Shown: positions 16,649 through 26,135 of the stretch, piece by piece | Layout of the letters: every line of letters starts with the position of its first letter | How positions within the stretch are numbered: the first letter of the stretch is position 1 | Assembly: GCF_000633455.1 (NCBI RefSeq) | Contig: NZ_AYMG01000019.1 | Span: 1-64,000, forward strand | Direction of reading: 5' to 3' | Length of the DNA stretch: 64,000 nucleotides | Source: Pedobacter jeongneungensis | GTDB lineage: Bacteria; Bacteroidota; Bacteroidia; Sphingobacteriales; Sphingobacteriaceae | The notes under the pieces: generated by a model | Database searches by the model: none | Seen by the model: only the letters and a program-made list of their open reading frames with translations | What the model was told of the DNA's origin: nothing | Translations under genes and position numbers: made by a program

Positions 16649-17671
16649 TTAAAACAACTTCCCCGTTTGACCCGGATAATTCTTCTTTAAATGTTTATAG
16701 GCTGCTTCAGTAACCTCCCGGCCCCGTGAGGTACGCATAATGTAACCTTCCTGGATCAAAAAGGGTTCATAAACCTCTTCAATAGTGCCTTCATCTTCTC
16801 CAACGGCAGTTGCAATGGTTTTTAAACCCACCGGACCACCTTTAAATTTATCGATAATGGTAACCAGAATCCTGTTATCCATTTCGTCTAAACCGTGCTC
16901 ATCTACATTGAGTGCATTTAAGGCATAACGGGCAATTTCGGTATCGATATTTCCATTTCCTTTTATCTGTGCGAAATCCCTTGTTCTCCGTAAAAGTGCG
17001 TTGGCGATACGGGGTGTACCGCGGCTACGGCGGGCAATTTCGTAAGCACCTTCATCGCTGATCGGTGTTTTTAATATCTCAGATGACCGTAAAACAATTG
17101 TCGTTAATAATTTGGCATCGTAATAAGCTAAGCGGGCATTAATACCAAAACGTGCCCGTAATGGAGCGGTTAACAAGCCGGAACGGGTTGTCGCGCCAAC
17201 AAGCGTAAAAGGATTAAGGGATATCTGCACCGAACGGGCATTAGGGCCGGTTTCGAGCATAATATCGATCTTAAAATCTTCCATGGCCGAATACAGGTAT
17301 TCTTCTACCAGGGGCGATAAACGGTGAATCTCGTCAATAAAAAGAATATCGCCTTCATCTAAGCCTGTTAACAAGCCTGCTAAATCGCCGGGTTTATCTA
17401 AAACAGGACCAGAGGTTACCTTAATGCCCGTAGCCATTTCGTTGGCGATGATATGTGAAAGAGTGGTTTTACCCAATCCCGGAGGGCCATGTAAAAGCAC
17501 ATGATCTAAAGCTTCTCCACGGAGTTTTGCTGCCTGAACAAAAATCTTCAGATTCTCCATCACTTTTTCCTGTCCCGTAAAATCTTCAAAAGCCTGCGGC
17601 CTTAAAACCCTTTCAATATCACGATCGGTAGGGGTTAAGTTGTTTGCTTCAGGATCCAGATGCTCATTCAT
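16649..17671 (-). CDS. ruvB: Holliday junction branch-migration ATPase RuvB
   Basis: Motor of the RuvABC complex that drives branch migration in recombinational repair. The 340-residue length is standard. Walker A GPPGLGKTTLSH is near residue 64, Walker B LFIDEIHRL near 110, sensor 1 GATTRSGLLTAPLRARFG near 155, and the C-terminal winged-helix domain ends the protein. It lies 31 bases after the 3-hydroxyacyl-CoA dehydrogenase gene on the same strand and may be co-transcribed. A -7 element almost touching the ATG suggests an additional own promoter. Confidence 0.97.
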   Translation of the reverse strand: MNEHLDPEANNLTPTDRDIERVLRPQAFEDFTGQEKVMENLKIFVQAAKLRGEALDHVLLHGPPGLGKTTLSHIIANEMATGIKVTSGPVLDKPGDLAGLLTGLDEGDILFIDEIHRLSPLVEEYLYSAMEDFKIDIMLETGPNARSVQISLNPFTLVGATTRSGLLTAPLRARFGINARLAYYDAKLLTTIVLRSSEILKTPISDEGAYEIARRSRGTPRIANALLRRTRDFAQIKGNGNIDTEIARYALNALNVDEHGLDEMDNRILVTIIDKFKGGPVGLKTIATAVGEDEGTIEEVYEPFLIQEGYIMRTSRGREVTEAAYKHLKKNYPGQTGKLF

Positions 17672-17675
17672 ACAG

Positions 17676-17683
17676 CAAATATA
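17676..17683 (-). promoter_or_regulatory. -7 element at the ruvB start
   Basis: The minus strand reads TATATTTG, a full consensus match, ending four bases before the ATG. No clear -33 partner was seen. If used, the transcript would be leaderless. Confidence 0.4.
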
Positions 17684-17702
17684 AAATTAAATGCTAAAAA
17701 AA

Positions 17703-18596
17703 TTAGGATTTTTTAAATTTATCCGAAACTACCAGATCTTTTGAGCCCGCTGTGTATTTATAAAAGCCTTCGCCGCTTTTGGCGCCCTTTTTACCTGCAG
17801 CAACCATATTTACCAGTAAAGGGCATGGCGCATATTTCGGGTTGCCAAAACCATCATGCAGTACTTTTAAAATGGCCAAACAAACATCCAGACCTATAAA
17901 GTCGGCCAATTGCAATGGACCCATGGGGTGAGCCATTCCTAATTTCATTACGGTATCGATTTCGTAAACACCTGCAACGCCTTCGTAAAGCGTGTAAATG
18001 GCTTCATTAATCATTGGCATTAAAATGCGGTTGGCTACAAAACCAGGGTAATCATTTACTTCTACGGGGACTTTCTCGAGGTTTTGAGAAAGCGACATAA
18101 TGGTATTGGTCGTCTCATCACTGGTGGCATAACCGCGGATAACTTCAACCAGTTTCATTACCGGAACAGGATTCATAAAATGCATCCCGATTATTTTATC
18201 TCCTCTGCCAGTTACTGCAGCAATCTGCGTAATGGAAATGGAAGATGTATTAGAGGCCAGAATGGCATGTGCGGGAGCATGTTCATCTAAATCCTTAAAA
18301 ATTTTAAGCTTAAGTTCTACATTTTCGGTTGCAGCCTCTACCACTAAATCGGCATTTTGAACGCCGTCTTTTATTGAAGTGTAGGTAGTGATATTGTGAA
18401 GCGTAATGTTTTTCTGCTCTTCGGTTAAGGTACCTTTGGTAATTTGCCTGTCGAGGTTTTTGCTAATCGTTTCTATGGCTTTATCTAAAGCAGATTGGTT
18501 AATGTCGATCAGGTTTACCTGATAATTAAATTGTGCAAAGGTATGGGCAATACCGTTTCCCATTGTACCAGATCCTATAACTGCGATTTGTTTCAT
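17703..18596 (-). CDS. 3-hydroxybutyryl/3-hydroxyacyl-CoA dehydrogenase
   Basis: NAD-dependent oxidation of 3-hydroxyacyl-CoA, as in short-chain fatty-acid or butanoyl-CoA metabolism, cytoplasmic. The 297-residue length fits the single-function enzyme. The Rossmann motif IAVIGSGTMGNGIA is at residues 4-17. The catalytic histidine lies in GMHFMNPVPVMKLVEVIRG near residue 138, and PGFVANRILMPMINEA near 184 starts the C-terminal domain. The next gene on the strand is ruvB, 31 bases away. No other beta-oxidation gene is nearby. Confidence 0.93.
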   Translation of the reverse strand: MKQIAVIGSGTMGNGIAHTFAQFNYQVNLIDINQSALDKAIETISKNLDRQITKGTLTEEQKNITLHNITTYTSIKDGVQNADLVVEAATENVELKLKIFKDLDEHAPAHAILASNTSSISITQIAAVTGRGDKIIGMHFMNPVPVMKLVEVIRGYATSDETTNTIMSLSQNLEKVPVEVNDYPGFVANRILMPMINEAIYTLYEGVAGVYEIDTVMKLGMAHPMGPLQLADFIGLDVCLAILKVLHDGFGNPKYAPCPLLVNMVAAGKKGAKSGEGFYKYTAGSKDLVVSDKFKKS

Positions 18597-19156
18597 CTTT
18601 TAACGGATTTAAAAAAGCGAATTTACTTATTTGTAACTGAGTTACGTTAATCTTTGCTTATTATAAAATTGAGTCGATTTAAATGTTTTTGATTGGTGAA
18701 TTTGTTGTTTTTGTTGTAATGTTTTAACTTTTGAAGTTTGTTTTGATTTTTTTTTATCTTTTTTACGGTTTTTTTGAATAGTGTTTTAGTTGTTGAGTCG
18801 GTTTTTTAGTTAAAATCTAATGTTTTTTGTACTTTTTTTATCTATTAATAAAAAATATTTAAATATTCTGTTAAAAAGGATCATTTAACATTGTTAAAAC
18901 GATTTATCGATACAAAATATCTGTTCGTCGTTTCTTAAAATTTTAGTTGTTGCCATTCTTTTTTATTAGAGGCTGAATTATTAATCACCGCATTTGTTCG
19001 TAACGGACCGGATCTCCTCTCATTTTCCGTGTATGGTGAAAAATTTAACTAACCATTTTACATGTTTCAATTAAAGCTGGGCATTGGCTTCTGTTGCGAT
19101 TCTTGTTGTGATTAATTTTTCAGACACATTATTAACTTATTAAACTAAAAATGTAA
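18597..19156. other. 560-base region upstream of the susC gene
   Basis: No gene was seen. From about 18640 to 18850 the plus strand is strongly T-rich, with runs such as nine T residues, giving a marked strand skew. The motif TTTATCGATACAAA at 18903-18916 is repeated with one change at 25189-25202. No unambiguous TAnnTTTG box was found close to the susC start, so transcription probably starts well upstream or depends on an activator. Confidence 0.5.
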
Positions 19157-22100
19157 ATGAAAAGAAAACTACTAAAGTGTTTGTTGTTCTTTATTGTTTT
19201 GCTGGCAACCAAGGTTTCGGCGCAAGAAAGAACCGTTACCGGGGTGGTATCGGCCAAAGAAGACGGCTTACCACTTCCCGGGGTAAGTGTAAAAGTGAAA
19301 GGAACAAACAATGGCGTAACCACTGGGGCCAACGGAGTTTATTCCATCAAAGTATCATCGGGTGTTCAAACCCTTGTATTTACTTTTATCGGCTACAAAA
19401 CAAGAGAACAGAATGTGAATGCCAAAAACCTTGACATTACGCTTGAATCTGATGTAAACAGTCTGGATGAAGTGGTAATTGCAGCCGGAGGTATTAAAAG
19501 AACGGCCAGAGAGCAGGGGTATGCTTCTACCAGGATAGATAACGAATCGTTAACTGCTGGTAAATCGCCAACCATTGCCGGAGGTTTGGTAGGTAAAGTG
19601 CCGGGTTTGCAGATTAACGCTGTTGGTAGTGGCGTAAACCCAAGTTACCGTTTGGTATTGAGGGGTAACCGCTCCATTACCGGTAATAACCAGGCGCTTA
19701 TTGTATTGGATGGTGCTGTAGTACCAAATGCCATTTTAGGAAATTTAAATCCCGACGATATTGATGATATCACCGTATTGAACGGTGCAAGTGGGGCCGC
19801 TTTATATGGTTCTGATGCATCTAACGGTGCCTTGATCATCACCACCAAAAAAGGTAAAATCGGAACACCAGTAATCAAAGTGGCTAATACCACAGTATTG
19901 GAACAGGTGAGCTACTATCCCTTATTGCAGAACCGTTTCGGGTCTGGTTCAACTTCCGGTGCACAGGTGTACGATCCGATTGAAAACCAGCAATATGGTC
20001 CGGCATTTGATGGAACTTTAAGAGCAATTGGCCGTGTAACCGAAAGCGGTGCGCAACAGTACACGCCTTATTCGGCTACCGATGATAAATATGATTTTTG
20101 GAAAACAGGGGTATCTAACCAAACCGATTTTTCTATTTCATCCGCTGATGAAAAATCATCAACTTACTTATCTGCACAGTATTTAGATGGATCTGGAACC
20201 ACGCCAAAAGATAAATACACCAGGGCAGCCATAAGATTTAATGGTTCGCGTAATTTTAGTAAAAGATTTACGGCAAATTATAATGCCAGTTATACACAGA
20301 ATAAGTACGATATTACCAGTGTGACTTCTACAGTTTATGATAACCTGTTAAATACACCTGCACAGATACCTTTATTGTCGTATTCAAACTGGCAGGATGC
20401 AACGGGCTGGGGGAATCCTGATAGTTATTATAATGATTACTATAAAAACCCTTACTGGTCTATAGATAATTACAGGCAAAATACCACCAACGATTATTTG
20501 ACCGGATTACTGGAGTTGAAATATAAAGCGGCTGATTGGTTGGATTTTACTTACAGAGCTGCTATCTCTAACCGTTACTACAGGAACAAGAATAGTACCA
20601 CAGGTTATAATTATACGCAATACACTTTAGATCATTCTGCTAAAACAAACCAAAGCAGTGGGGTGAGTGATGAAATGCTTAACACGAGTAACTTTAGTAC
20701 CGACTTTTTTGCCAATATTAAAAAAGATGTGAAAGATTTTTCTTTCAATGCTTTGCTTGGAACATCTTTAAAAAGTTATGTCTATAAAGATCTTAATGCT
20801 TCAGGCAGTGGTTTGCAGGTAAGTGAACTGTATAATTTGGGTAACATTACCGGAACACCATCTGCTGGTGAAGCGAATTACAATACGCGTCAATACGGGG
20901 TATGGGCCGATGTAACTGTTGGTTATAAAAAATACCTGTACGTGCATGTAACAGGCAGGAACGATTGGGTTTCGGTGCTTGCTCCGGCAAACAGATCATT
21001 TTTCTATCCTGCAGCAGATGTATCGTTTATCCCGACTGATGCTTTTAGTTTCCTGAAAAACAGTAAGGTTATAGATTACCTGAAAATCAGGGCAGGAGTT
21101 TCAAAAGTGGGTAACGTAAACGTGGGTAATACTACAAATGGTGGCGCTTACTCACTGCAATCAACCTTCGATTCTCAAACAGGTTACGGTTATGGCACAG
21201 GTTATACCCCTAATAATACTTTAGTGTCGAATAATCTGAAGCCAGAAATTACGACAGGTTATGAAGGTGGTGTAGATTTTAGATTATTTAAAGGTTTAGT
21301 TGATGGAACGGTAACCTATTATAATACCAGCTCTACCGGGCAGGCCATTACAGCTGGCGTTCCGGTAACTACAGGTTATAACTATTACCTTTTAAATACC
21401 GGCGAATTAACTAACGAAGGTTTGGAAACGGCACTGCACTTTACGCCGATTAGAAAAGGAGACTGGAAATTAACGCTTGGTGGTAACTATACTTATAATA
21501 ATAACAAATTAGTATCGCTTTCTAACGACTTAACCCGTATTGGGGTGAGCAACAGTTCAACCATTTTTGGTCAGGTGGGTAGTGTTTATCCGGTAATTAT
21601 CGGGTCTGATTATATCCGCGATTCGGAAGGCAGGGTAGTGGTTGATAAAAACACTGGTTATCCTGTAGGAAAAACGGAAGGAAATATTTTGGGTAATACC
21701 ATTCCTAAAAACAGATTAGGGCTCGATTTTCAACTTTCATACAAAAGTTTGACCTTATCTGGATTGTTTGAGTACAGGTCTAACTATGTACAATATAGCA
21801 CGGCAGGTTCTACTTATGACTTTTCTGGTTCATCGGCCAGAAGTGCTTATTACAACAGAGAAAAGTTTGTTTTTCCTAATTCATCATATTACGATTCGGC
21901 CAGTGGAACTTATGTAGCCAATAACAGCGTTACTGTATCAGATGGCGGTGCTGGCTTTTGGACGAGCAGCAGTTTGTATTCAAGTGTAACCAGTAACTAT
22001 GTGTATTCGGGAAATTACTGGAAATTAAGGGAGCTGGCATTGGCTTACAAACTTCCATCTTCAGTATTACGCAATGTGAAATTTATTAAATCGGCAACAA

Positions 22101-22267
22101 TCAGTGCGCAGGGTCGAAATTTATTTATCTGGTTGCCAAAATCGAACGAATATGCCGATCCTGATTACAGCAATAACGGATCAGACAGTAACGCTGTAGG
22201 TATTACTTCATTATCACAGACGCCTCCAACAAGATATTATGGCGGAACTATATCATTAACTTTCTAA
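19157..22267 (+). CDS. SusC/RagA-family TonB-dependent outer-membrane transporter
   Basis: A 1036-residue outer-membrane channel importing oligomeric nutrients with TonB energy. A signal peptide ends near VSAQ (residue 23). A carboxypeptidase-regulatory-like domain follows (TVTGVVSAKEDGLPLPGVSVKV region). Next come a TonB-box-like LDEVVIAAGG near residue 103, the plug with the SusC signature (LRGNRSITGNNQALIVLDG region, GASGAALYGSDASNG) and a long beta-barrel ending in phenylalanine. The SusD gene begins in the stop codon (TAATG). No FecR, sigma factor or glycoside hydrolase is adjacent, so the nutrient cannot be inferred. Confidence 0.96.
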   Translation: MKRKLLKCLLFFIVLLATKVSAQERTVTGVVSAKEDGLPLPGVSVKVKGTNNGVTTGANGVYSIKVSSGVQTLVFTFIGYKTREQNVNAKNLDITLESDVNSLDEVVIAAGGIKRTAREQGYASTRIDNESLTAGKSPTIAGGLVGKVPGLQINAVGSGVNPSYRLVLRGNRSITGNNQALIVLDGAVVPNAILGNLNPDDIDDITVLNGASGAALYGSDASNGALIITTKKGKIGTPVIKVANTTVLEQVSYYPLLQNRFGSGSTSGAQVYDPIENQQYGPAFDGTLRAIGRVTESGAQQYTPYSATDDKYDFWKTGVSNQTDFSISSADEKSSTYLSAQYLDGSGTTPKDKYTRAAIRFNGSRNFSKRFTANYNASYTQNKYDITSVTSTVYDNLLNTPAQIPLLSYSNWQDATGWGNPDSYYNDYYKNPYWSIDNYRQNTTNDYLTGLLELKYKAADWLDFTYRAAISNRYYRNKNSTTGYNYTQYTLDHSAKTNQSSGVSDEMLNTSNFSTDFFANIKKDVKDFSFNALLGTSLKSYVYKDLNASGSGLQVSELYNLGNITGTPSAGEANYNTRQYGVWADVTVGYKKYLYVHVTGRNDWVSVLAPANRSFFYPAADVSFIPTDAFSFLKNSKVIDYLKIRAGVSKVGNVNVGNTTNGGAYSLQSTFDSQTGYGYGTGYTPNNTLVSNNLKPEITTGYEGGVDFRLFKGLVDGTVTYYNTSSTGQAITAGVPVTTGYNYYLLNTGELTNEGLETALHFTPIRKGDWKLTLGGNYTYNNNKLVSLSNDLTRIGVSNSSTIFGQVGSVYPVIIGSDYIRDSEGRVVVDKNTGYPVGKTEGNILGNTIPKNRLGLDFQLSYKSLTLSGLFEYRSNYVQYSTAGSTYDFSGSSARSAYYNREKFVFPNSSYYDSASGTYVANNSVTVSDGGAGFWTSSSLYSSVTSNYVYSGNYWKLRELALAYKLPSSVLRNVKFIKSATISAQGRNLFIWLPKSNEYADPDYSNNGSDSNAVGITSLSQTPPTRYYGGTISLTF

Positions 22268-23880
22268 TGAAAAGAATTATGAAAAAATTTTTAAAATTAA
22301 CTGTCCTTTTAACTATCATTTTTGCCGCTCCTGGCTGTAAAAAAAGTTACCTGGATATCAACGAAAATACCAATTCGGCAACTTCTTCTTCTCCAGAACT
22401 GGTTTTGCCTGCTACCTTAAACAATACGGCCTCAAATTTTATTACTTACTTTAATTATGGTGCGTGGATGGCCGGTTATCAGGCCAATGCGGGTGGTTAT
22501 TCTTTTTCCGGATCGACTTTTTTTACCTATAACTGGAACTCCGGAACAAATAATGGCCTTTTTAATAGTGCGTTTTCTGATTTAAGAAGTTATCAGTATA
22601 TCATTACTTCAACTTCTGGCGTAAGCAAATATGTGCTGTTTAATGCTGTTGCAAGGGTAATGAAATCCTATTATTATCAGATTCTGGTAGATGAGTATGG
22701 TAATGTGCCCTATACAGAAGGTTTAGCTGGTGTTGATAACCTTACGCCACATTATGATGATGCAGCAACGATTTATAAATCGTTGGTAACAGAAATCGAC
22801 GCTGCCATTGCACAGCTTAAAGCCAATGGATCGAGCACTGTGGTAAAAGCTTTAGGTTCGGCAGATGTGATGTTTGGAGGCGATGTTACCAAATGGATTC
22901 AATTTGCAAACAACATTAAATTGCGCATTTTAACAAGGGCACAGGATGGGCCTTTAGCTTCTTTCTCAGCTACTGCTTTTGGTACTTTTTCTTCAGAAGG
23001 TTTTTTAACCAGTGATGTACTGATTGATCCAGGTTATGTAAGCACAAGTGCGCGTCAAAATCCGCTGTGGAATACTTATCATTCAACCTACACAGGTAGT
23101 AATGGCGCTTATGCAGCTCAGCAAATCCCAACAAAATGGATTTTTTCTTTTTATAACGGCACAAAACTAAGCGACGCCACACGTGGTGCGCTGATTTATA
23201 AAAATTATGCGGCTAACACTACACCAACCAATCAATTGGGCAACGAAAGCAACGTACCTTCGTGGATTTCTGGCTACCCGGCCTGGTATATTGGTACTGG
23301 AACAGCTTTAAGTGCCCCTGCAGCACAGGGAATAATAAAGAGCAGGGTAATGGGGCAATTGATTATGCCAGCTGCCGAAACTTACTTTTTGCTTGCCGAA
23401 GCAGCTTTAAAAGGTCATACTTTATCAGGTGATGCAGCAACCAATTTCGACAACGGGATCAGGGCATCTTACAATTACCTTCAAAAATCGGGTGCAACCA
23501 CTACATCGGCTACCAGTGCTGTTTTGGATGCCTATCTAACAGCTTATAAAGCAGCAAATTCAGGCAGCTATCTCGTTAACTACAGTTTGGCAACTACTGC
23601 AGCACAACGTTTGGAAGCCATTATTACACAAAAATACATTGCCCTTAATTTTGTAAATGGTTTCGAAGCCTGGCAGGAATATAAAAGAACAGGTTATCCG
23701 GCTATATCGGGCACGGCAGCAACTACAACTTTTGTGTCGTTGCAGTCATCGGCTACAGCAGCAGACCGCTTGCCTGTACGAAACCTGTATCCAACTACAG
23801 AGTATAATTTAAATCCGAATGTTCCCACTGGTTTGAACGCTTATACTTCAAAAATCTTTTGGGACGTAAATACTAACTAG
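22267..23880 (+). CDS. SusD/RagB-family nutrient-binding lipoprotein
   Basis: A 537-residue surface lipoprotein that caps the SusC channel and binds its substrate. The lipobox AAPGC places the lipidated cysteine near residue 24, followed by KKSYLDINENTNSAT. The composition and length fit the SusD-like group with TPR-type helices. The start ATG overlaps the stop codon of susC by one base. A second ATG four codons on is also possible. It is followed nine bases later by a small lipoprotein gene. Confidence 0.94.
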   Translation: MKRIMKKFLKLTVLLTIIFAAPGCKKSYLDINENTNSATSSSPELVLPATLNNTASNFITYFNYGAWMAGYQANAGGYSFSGSTFFTYNWNSGTNNGLFNSAFSDLRSYQYIITSTSGVSKYVLFNAVARVMKSYYYQILVDEYGNVPYTEGLAGVDNLTPHYDDAATIYKSLVTEIDAAIAQLKANGSSTVVKALGSADVMFGGDVTKWIQFANNIKLRILTRAQDGPLASFSATAFGTFSSEGFLTSDVLIDPGYVSTSARQNPLWNTYHSTYTGSNGAYAAQQIPTKWIFSFYNGTKLSDATRGALIYKNYAANTTPTNQLGNESNVPSWISGYPAWYIGTGTALSAPAAQGIIKSRVMGQLIMPAAETYFLLAEAALKGHTLSGDAATNFDNGIRASYNYLQKSGATTTSATSAVLDAYLTAYKAANSGSYLVNYSLATTAAQRLEAIITQKYIALNFVNGFEAWQEYKRTGYPAISGTAATTTFVSLQSSATAADRLPVRNLYPTTEYNLNPNVPTGLNAYTSKIFWDVNTN

Positions 23881-23889
23881 TTTTTAGAT

Positions 23890-24816
23890 ATGAAAATAGA
23901 TATGAAAAATTATAAAAAATTAGGCTTTGCACTGTTGGCTATGGCAGTGGGCTTTTCATCATGCACCAAGCAGGATGGTATTTATGCCGAAAATGGATCT
24001 AGCGGTATCGTAGAATTAGCTGATCTGCCTTCGAGAACAAGTTCTACCGCTTATGCTTCGGTAACTAAATCTTTTGATGCGGTAACAGAAGTAGATTGTC
24101 CGATTTTAATCAACTATACTGGTGTAAACGGCGCACCAGAAGATGTAACTGTTACTTTAGGACTTGATGCTACAATAGTGAGTGCAATGTCGACTTCTAC
24201 TGCTGTTTTAACCAACCTGGATGCTAGTCTGTACACTGTTCCATCTTATACCGTTACCATACCAAAAGGACAGAAACAGGGCATATTTCACATCAAACTT
24301 AAAACAAGCGCATTCGATTTCAGTAAAAGTTATGCTCTGGGTGTAGTGGTTAAATCTACTTCAAGCGGAACCGTTAGCGGCAATTATGGAAGTGGTTTAT
24401 TTAAAATTAATGCCAAAAACGCTTACGACGGGATATATACAGTTGGAGCAGGAAGCAGTGTAACGCGTTATACAGCCCCCGGAGTACCTGCAAACGATGC
24501 CTTGAGTGGAAGTATTGCCGGTAACCCGAATTTAACCCTGAGCACCGTAAGTGCGACAGCGGTAGAAATTACCAATTTAAAATGGGCCGGCGGAACATCA
24601 GGCGTTTCGGGTATCGATAACCTTAGGGCTACGGTAGATCCTGCCACAAACCTGGTAACCATGACTTCTTTGGGTAATACCACACTTGCTAATATAGCTG
24701 GTAAAGACAATAAATACGATCCGGCTACCAAAACGTTTACGTTAAACTTCAGGTGGAACCCAACCAGTACCACCCGGGATATGACATTGGTGATTAAGTA
24801 CGCAAGTGCGAGGTAA
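23890..24816 (+). CDS. SusCD-associated lipoprotein, DUF1735-like
   Basis: A 308-residue lipoprotein with lipobox GFSSC near residue 25. The first half looks like the DUF1735 domain found in lipoproteins encoded next to SusC/SusD (CPILINYTGVNGAPEDVTVTL region, beta-sheet rich). The second half is another beta domain of unknown type (YDGIYTVGAGSSVTRYT onwards). It is the last gene of the locus. A role as a surface glycan- or ligand-binding protein is inferred from position and export signal. Confidence 0.8.
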   Translation: MKIDMKNYKKLGFALLAMAVGFSSCTKQDGIYAENGSSGIVELADLPSRTSSTAYASVTKSFDAVTEVDCPILINYTGVNGAPEDVTVTLGLDATIVSAMSTSTAVLTNLDASLYTVPSYTVTIPKGQKQGIFHIKLKTSAFDFSKSYALGVVVKSTSSGTVSGNYGSGLFKINAKNAYDGIYTVGAGSSVTRYTAPGVPANDALSGSIAGNPNLTLSTVSATAVEITNLKWAGGTSGVSGIDNLRATVDPATNLVTMTSLGNTTLANIAGKDNKYDPATKTFTLNFRWNPTSTTRDMTLVIKYASAR

Positions 24817-24951
24817 AAGTTTTTGAAAATAAAGTAATTAAATGGAATAACTCATTTCTATTTGTCACGTTGAGCCTGTCGAAACGCCTTAAATAAGTTG
24901 ATTTTATGTAAGGCCCTAAACAAGCTATCATTGACAGACTCAATAAAAACT

Positions 24952-25048
24952 CGTCATTGCGAGGAGGTACGACGAAGCAATCTTTCCGGCAAGTAATTCT
25001 TGCAAGAAAGATTGCTTCGTCGGCTGAAAAAGCCTTCTCGCAATGACG
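24952..25048. repeat. CGTCATTGCGAG...CTCGCAATGACG palindromic element
   Basis: A 97-bp element with terminal inverted repeats CGTCATTGCGAG and CTCGCAATGACG. The inner stem pairs GACGAAGCAATCTTTC with GAAAGATTGCTTCGTC. Related copies are at 51201-51290 and, cut by the window edge, at 1-30. Confidence 0.85.
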
Positions 25049-25390
25049 ATTCTTCGCAGCTTATTACAACGAAATAGTAACCCGTTAATACTAAATTTTT
25101 ACTTTTTGTTTATGCTTTAAAATACTGATTAACAAAAATATAACGTTAATTTTTGTTAAATAAAATGTAACAGTTAGGATGTGTTTTGTTTATCGACACA
25201 AAGCAATTATTCATCGATACCTGCTTCATTTTAATGTCTTTTTTAAGGATTTTTGATCCATCAAGAAAAACAAAAAAGTAATAAAATTGCTTATAAAATA
25301 AAAGAAAATTACTGTCGGCATTTATAAAAATGCAGACGTTTTAATAAAGGTACTTCCTAGTAAATTTAGGTTAGTTAATGATTAGTTATA

Positions 25391-25430
25391 ATAGAGATCT
25401 TGCTGGATAGCCGATCTCTATTTATTTTTT
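25391..25430 (+). terminator. Possible hairpin terminator
   Basis: ATAGAGATC (25391-25399) pairs with GATCTCTAT (25413-25421), followed by TTATTTTTT. It is far from the end of the plus-strand SusCD locus. It may serve the convergent region before pdxH. Confidence 0.5.
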
Positions 25431-25438
25431 AAAGCCAT

Positions 25439-26089
25439 TTATGGTGCTAACCTGGTTTTGCTCCAGGCACCTTTTATCAGTTCAAAGTTTATCCTGTCGT
25501 GTAACCTGCTTCTTCTCCCTTGCCAAAATTCGATTCTGGTTGGTTTTACAATATAACCGCCCCAATGCGCTGGTTTAGCAACTCCCTTATCGGTACTTTT
25601 AGCTTTAAGTTCTTCAAATTTTTCTTCCAGAAATGATCTGTTTGGAATAACCTGGCTCTGTGGCGAAGCAACAGCTCCAATCTGGCTGGCAATTGGTCTG
25701 GTATTGAAGTAAGCTTCAGAAGTTTCTTTATCTAATTTTTCTACCGTTCCTTCAATTCTTACTTGTCTTTCCAGTTCAGGCCAGAAAAATACCAAAGCTG
25801 CATAAGGATTGCGTTTTAGTTCTTTCCCTTTGGCACTGAGATAATTGGTGAAAAATCTAAAGCCGTCTTCATCAACCCCTTTTAACAGCACAATACGGGC
25901 ATCTGGACGCCCAGCTTTATCGGCTGTAGCCAAAGTCATTACATTGGGTTCATATATTTGGGCATCAACCGCGTGTTGAAACCACTTTTGAAACTGGACA
26001 ATCGGATCTTCATCAACGTCAGATTCATCCAGCGAAGCGCTTTTATAATCTTGGCGCAGGTTTTGTAGAAATTCATTTGTAACTTGCAT
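25439..26089 (-). CDS. pdxH: Pyridoxamine/pyridoxine 5'-phosphate oxidase
   Basis: FMN-dependent enzyme forming pyridoxal 5'-phosphate, cytoplasmic. With the start at 26089 the protein has 216 residues, the normal length, starting MQVTNEFLQNLRQDY. The frame is open further upstream, but those 38 residues have no counterpart in the family, and they overlap the divergent gene. RIVLLKGVDEDGFRFFTNYLSAKG is the FMN-binding core. The C-terminal EFWQGRRSRLHDR is the family end signature. A consensus -7 element ends four bases before this ATG. Confidence 0.95.
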   Translation of the reverse strand: MQVTNEFLQNLRQDYKSASLDESDVDEDPIVQFQKWFQHAVDAQIYEPNVMTLATADKAGRPDARIVLLKGVDEDGFRFFTNYLSAKGKELKRNPYAALVFFWPELERQVRIEGTVEKLDKETSEAYFNTRPIASQIGAVASPQSQVIPNRSFLEEKFEELKAKSTDKGVAKPAHWGGYIVKPTRIEFWQGRRSRLHDRINFELIKGAWSKTRLAP

Positions 26090-26093
26090 ACAA

Positions 26094-26101
26094 CAAAAAT
26101 A
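26094..26101 (-). promoter_or_regulatory. -7 element at the pdxH start
   Basis: Read on the minus strand the sequence is TATTTTTG. It ends four bases before the ATG at 26089, so it supports that start codon and predicts a leaderless transcript. Confidence 0.5.
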
Positions 26102-26135
26102 GGCATCTTTTACGGTGTAACAAATGATTATCATC

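Larger units (their letters stand above)
24817..25438. other. 622-base gap after the SusCD locus, no gene seen
   Basis: It contains a partial repeat (GTCACGTTGAGCCTGTCGAA near 24867), a complete palindromic element (24952-25048), then AT-rich DNA that resembles the region upstream of susC. That stretch includes TTTATCGACACAAA at 25189-25202 and GTTAA motifs. A hairpin follows at 25391-25421. No reading frame is convincing. Confidence 0.55.
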
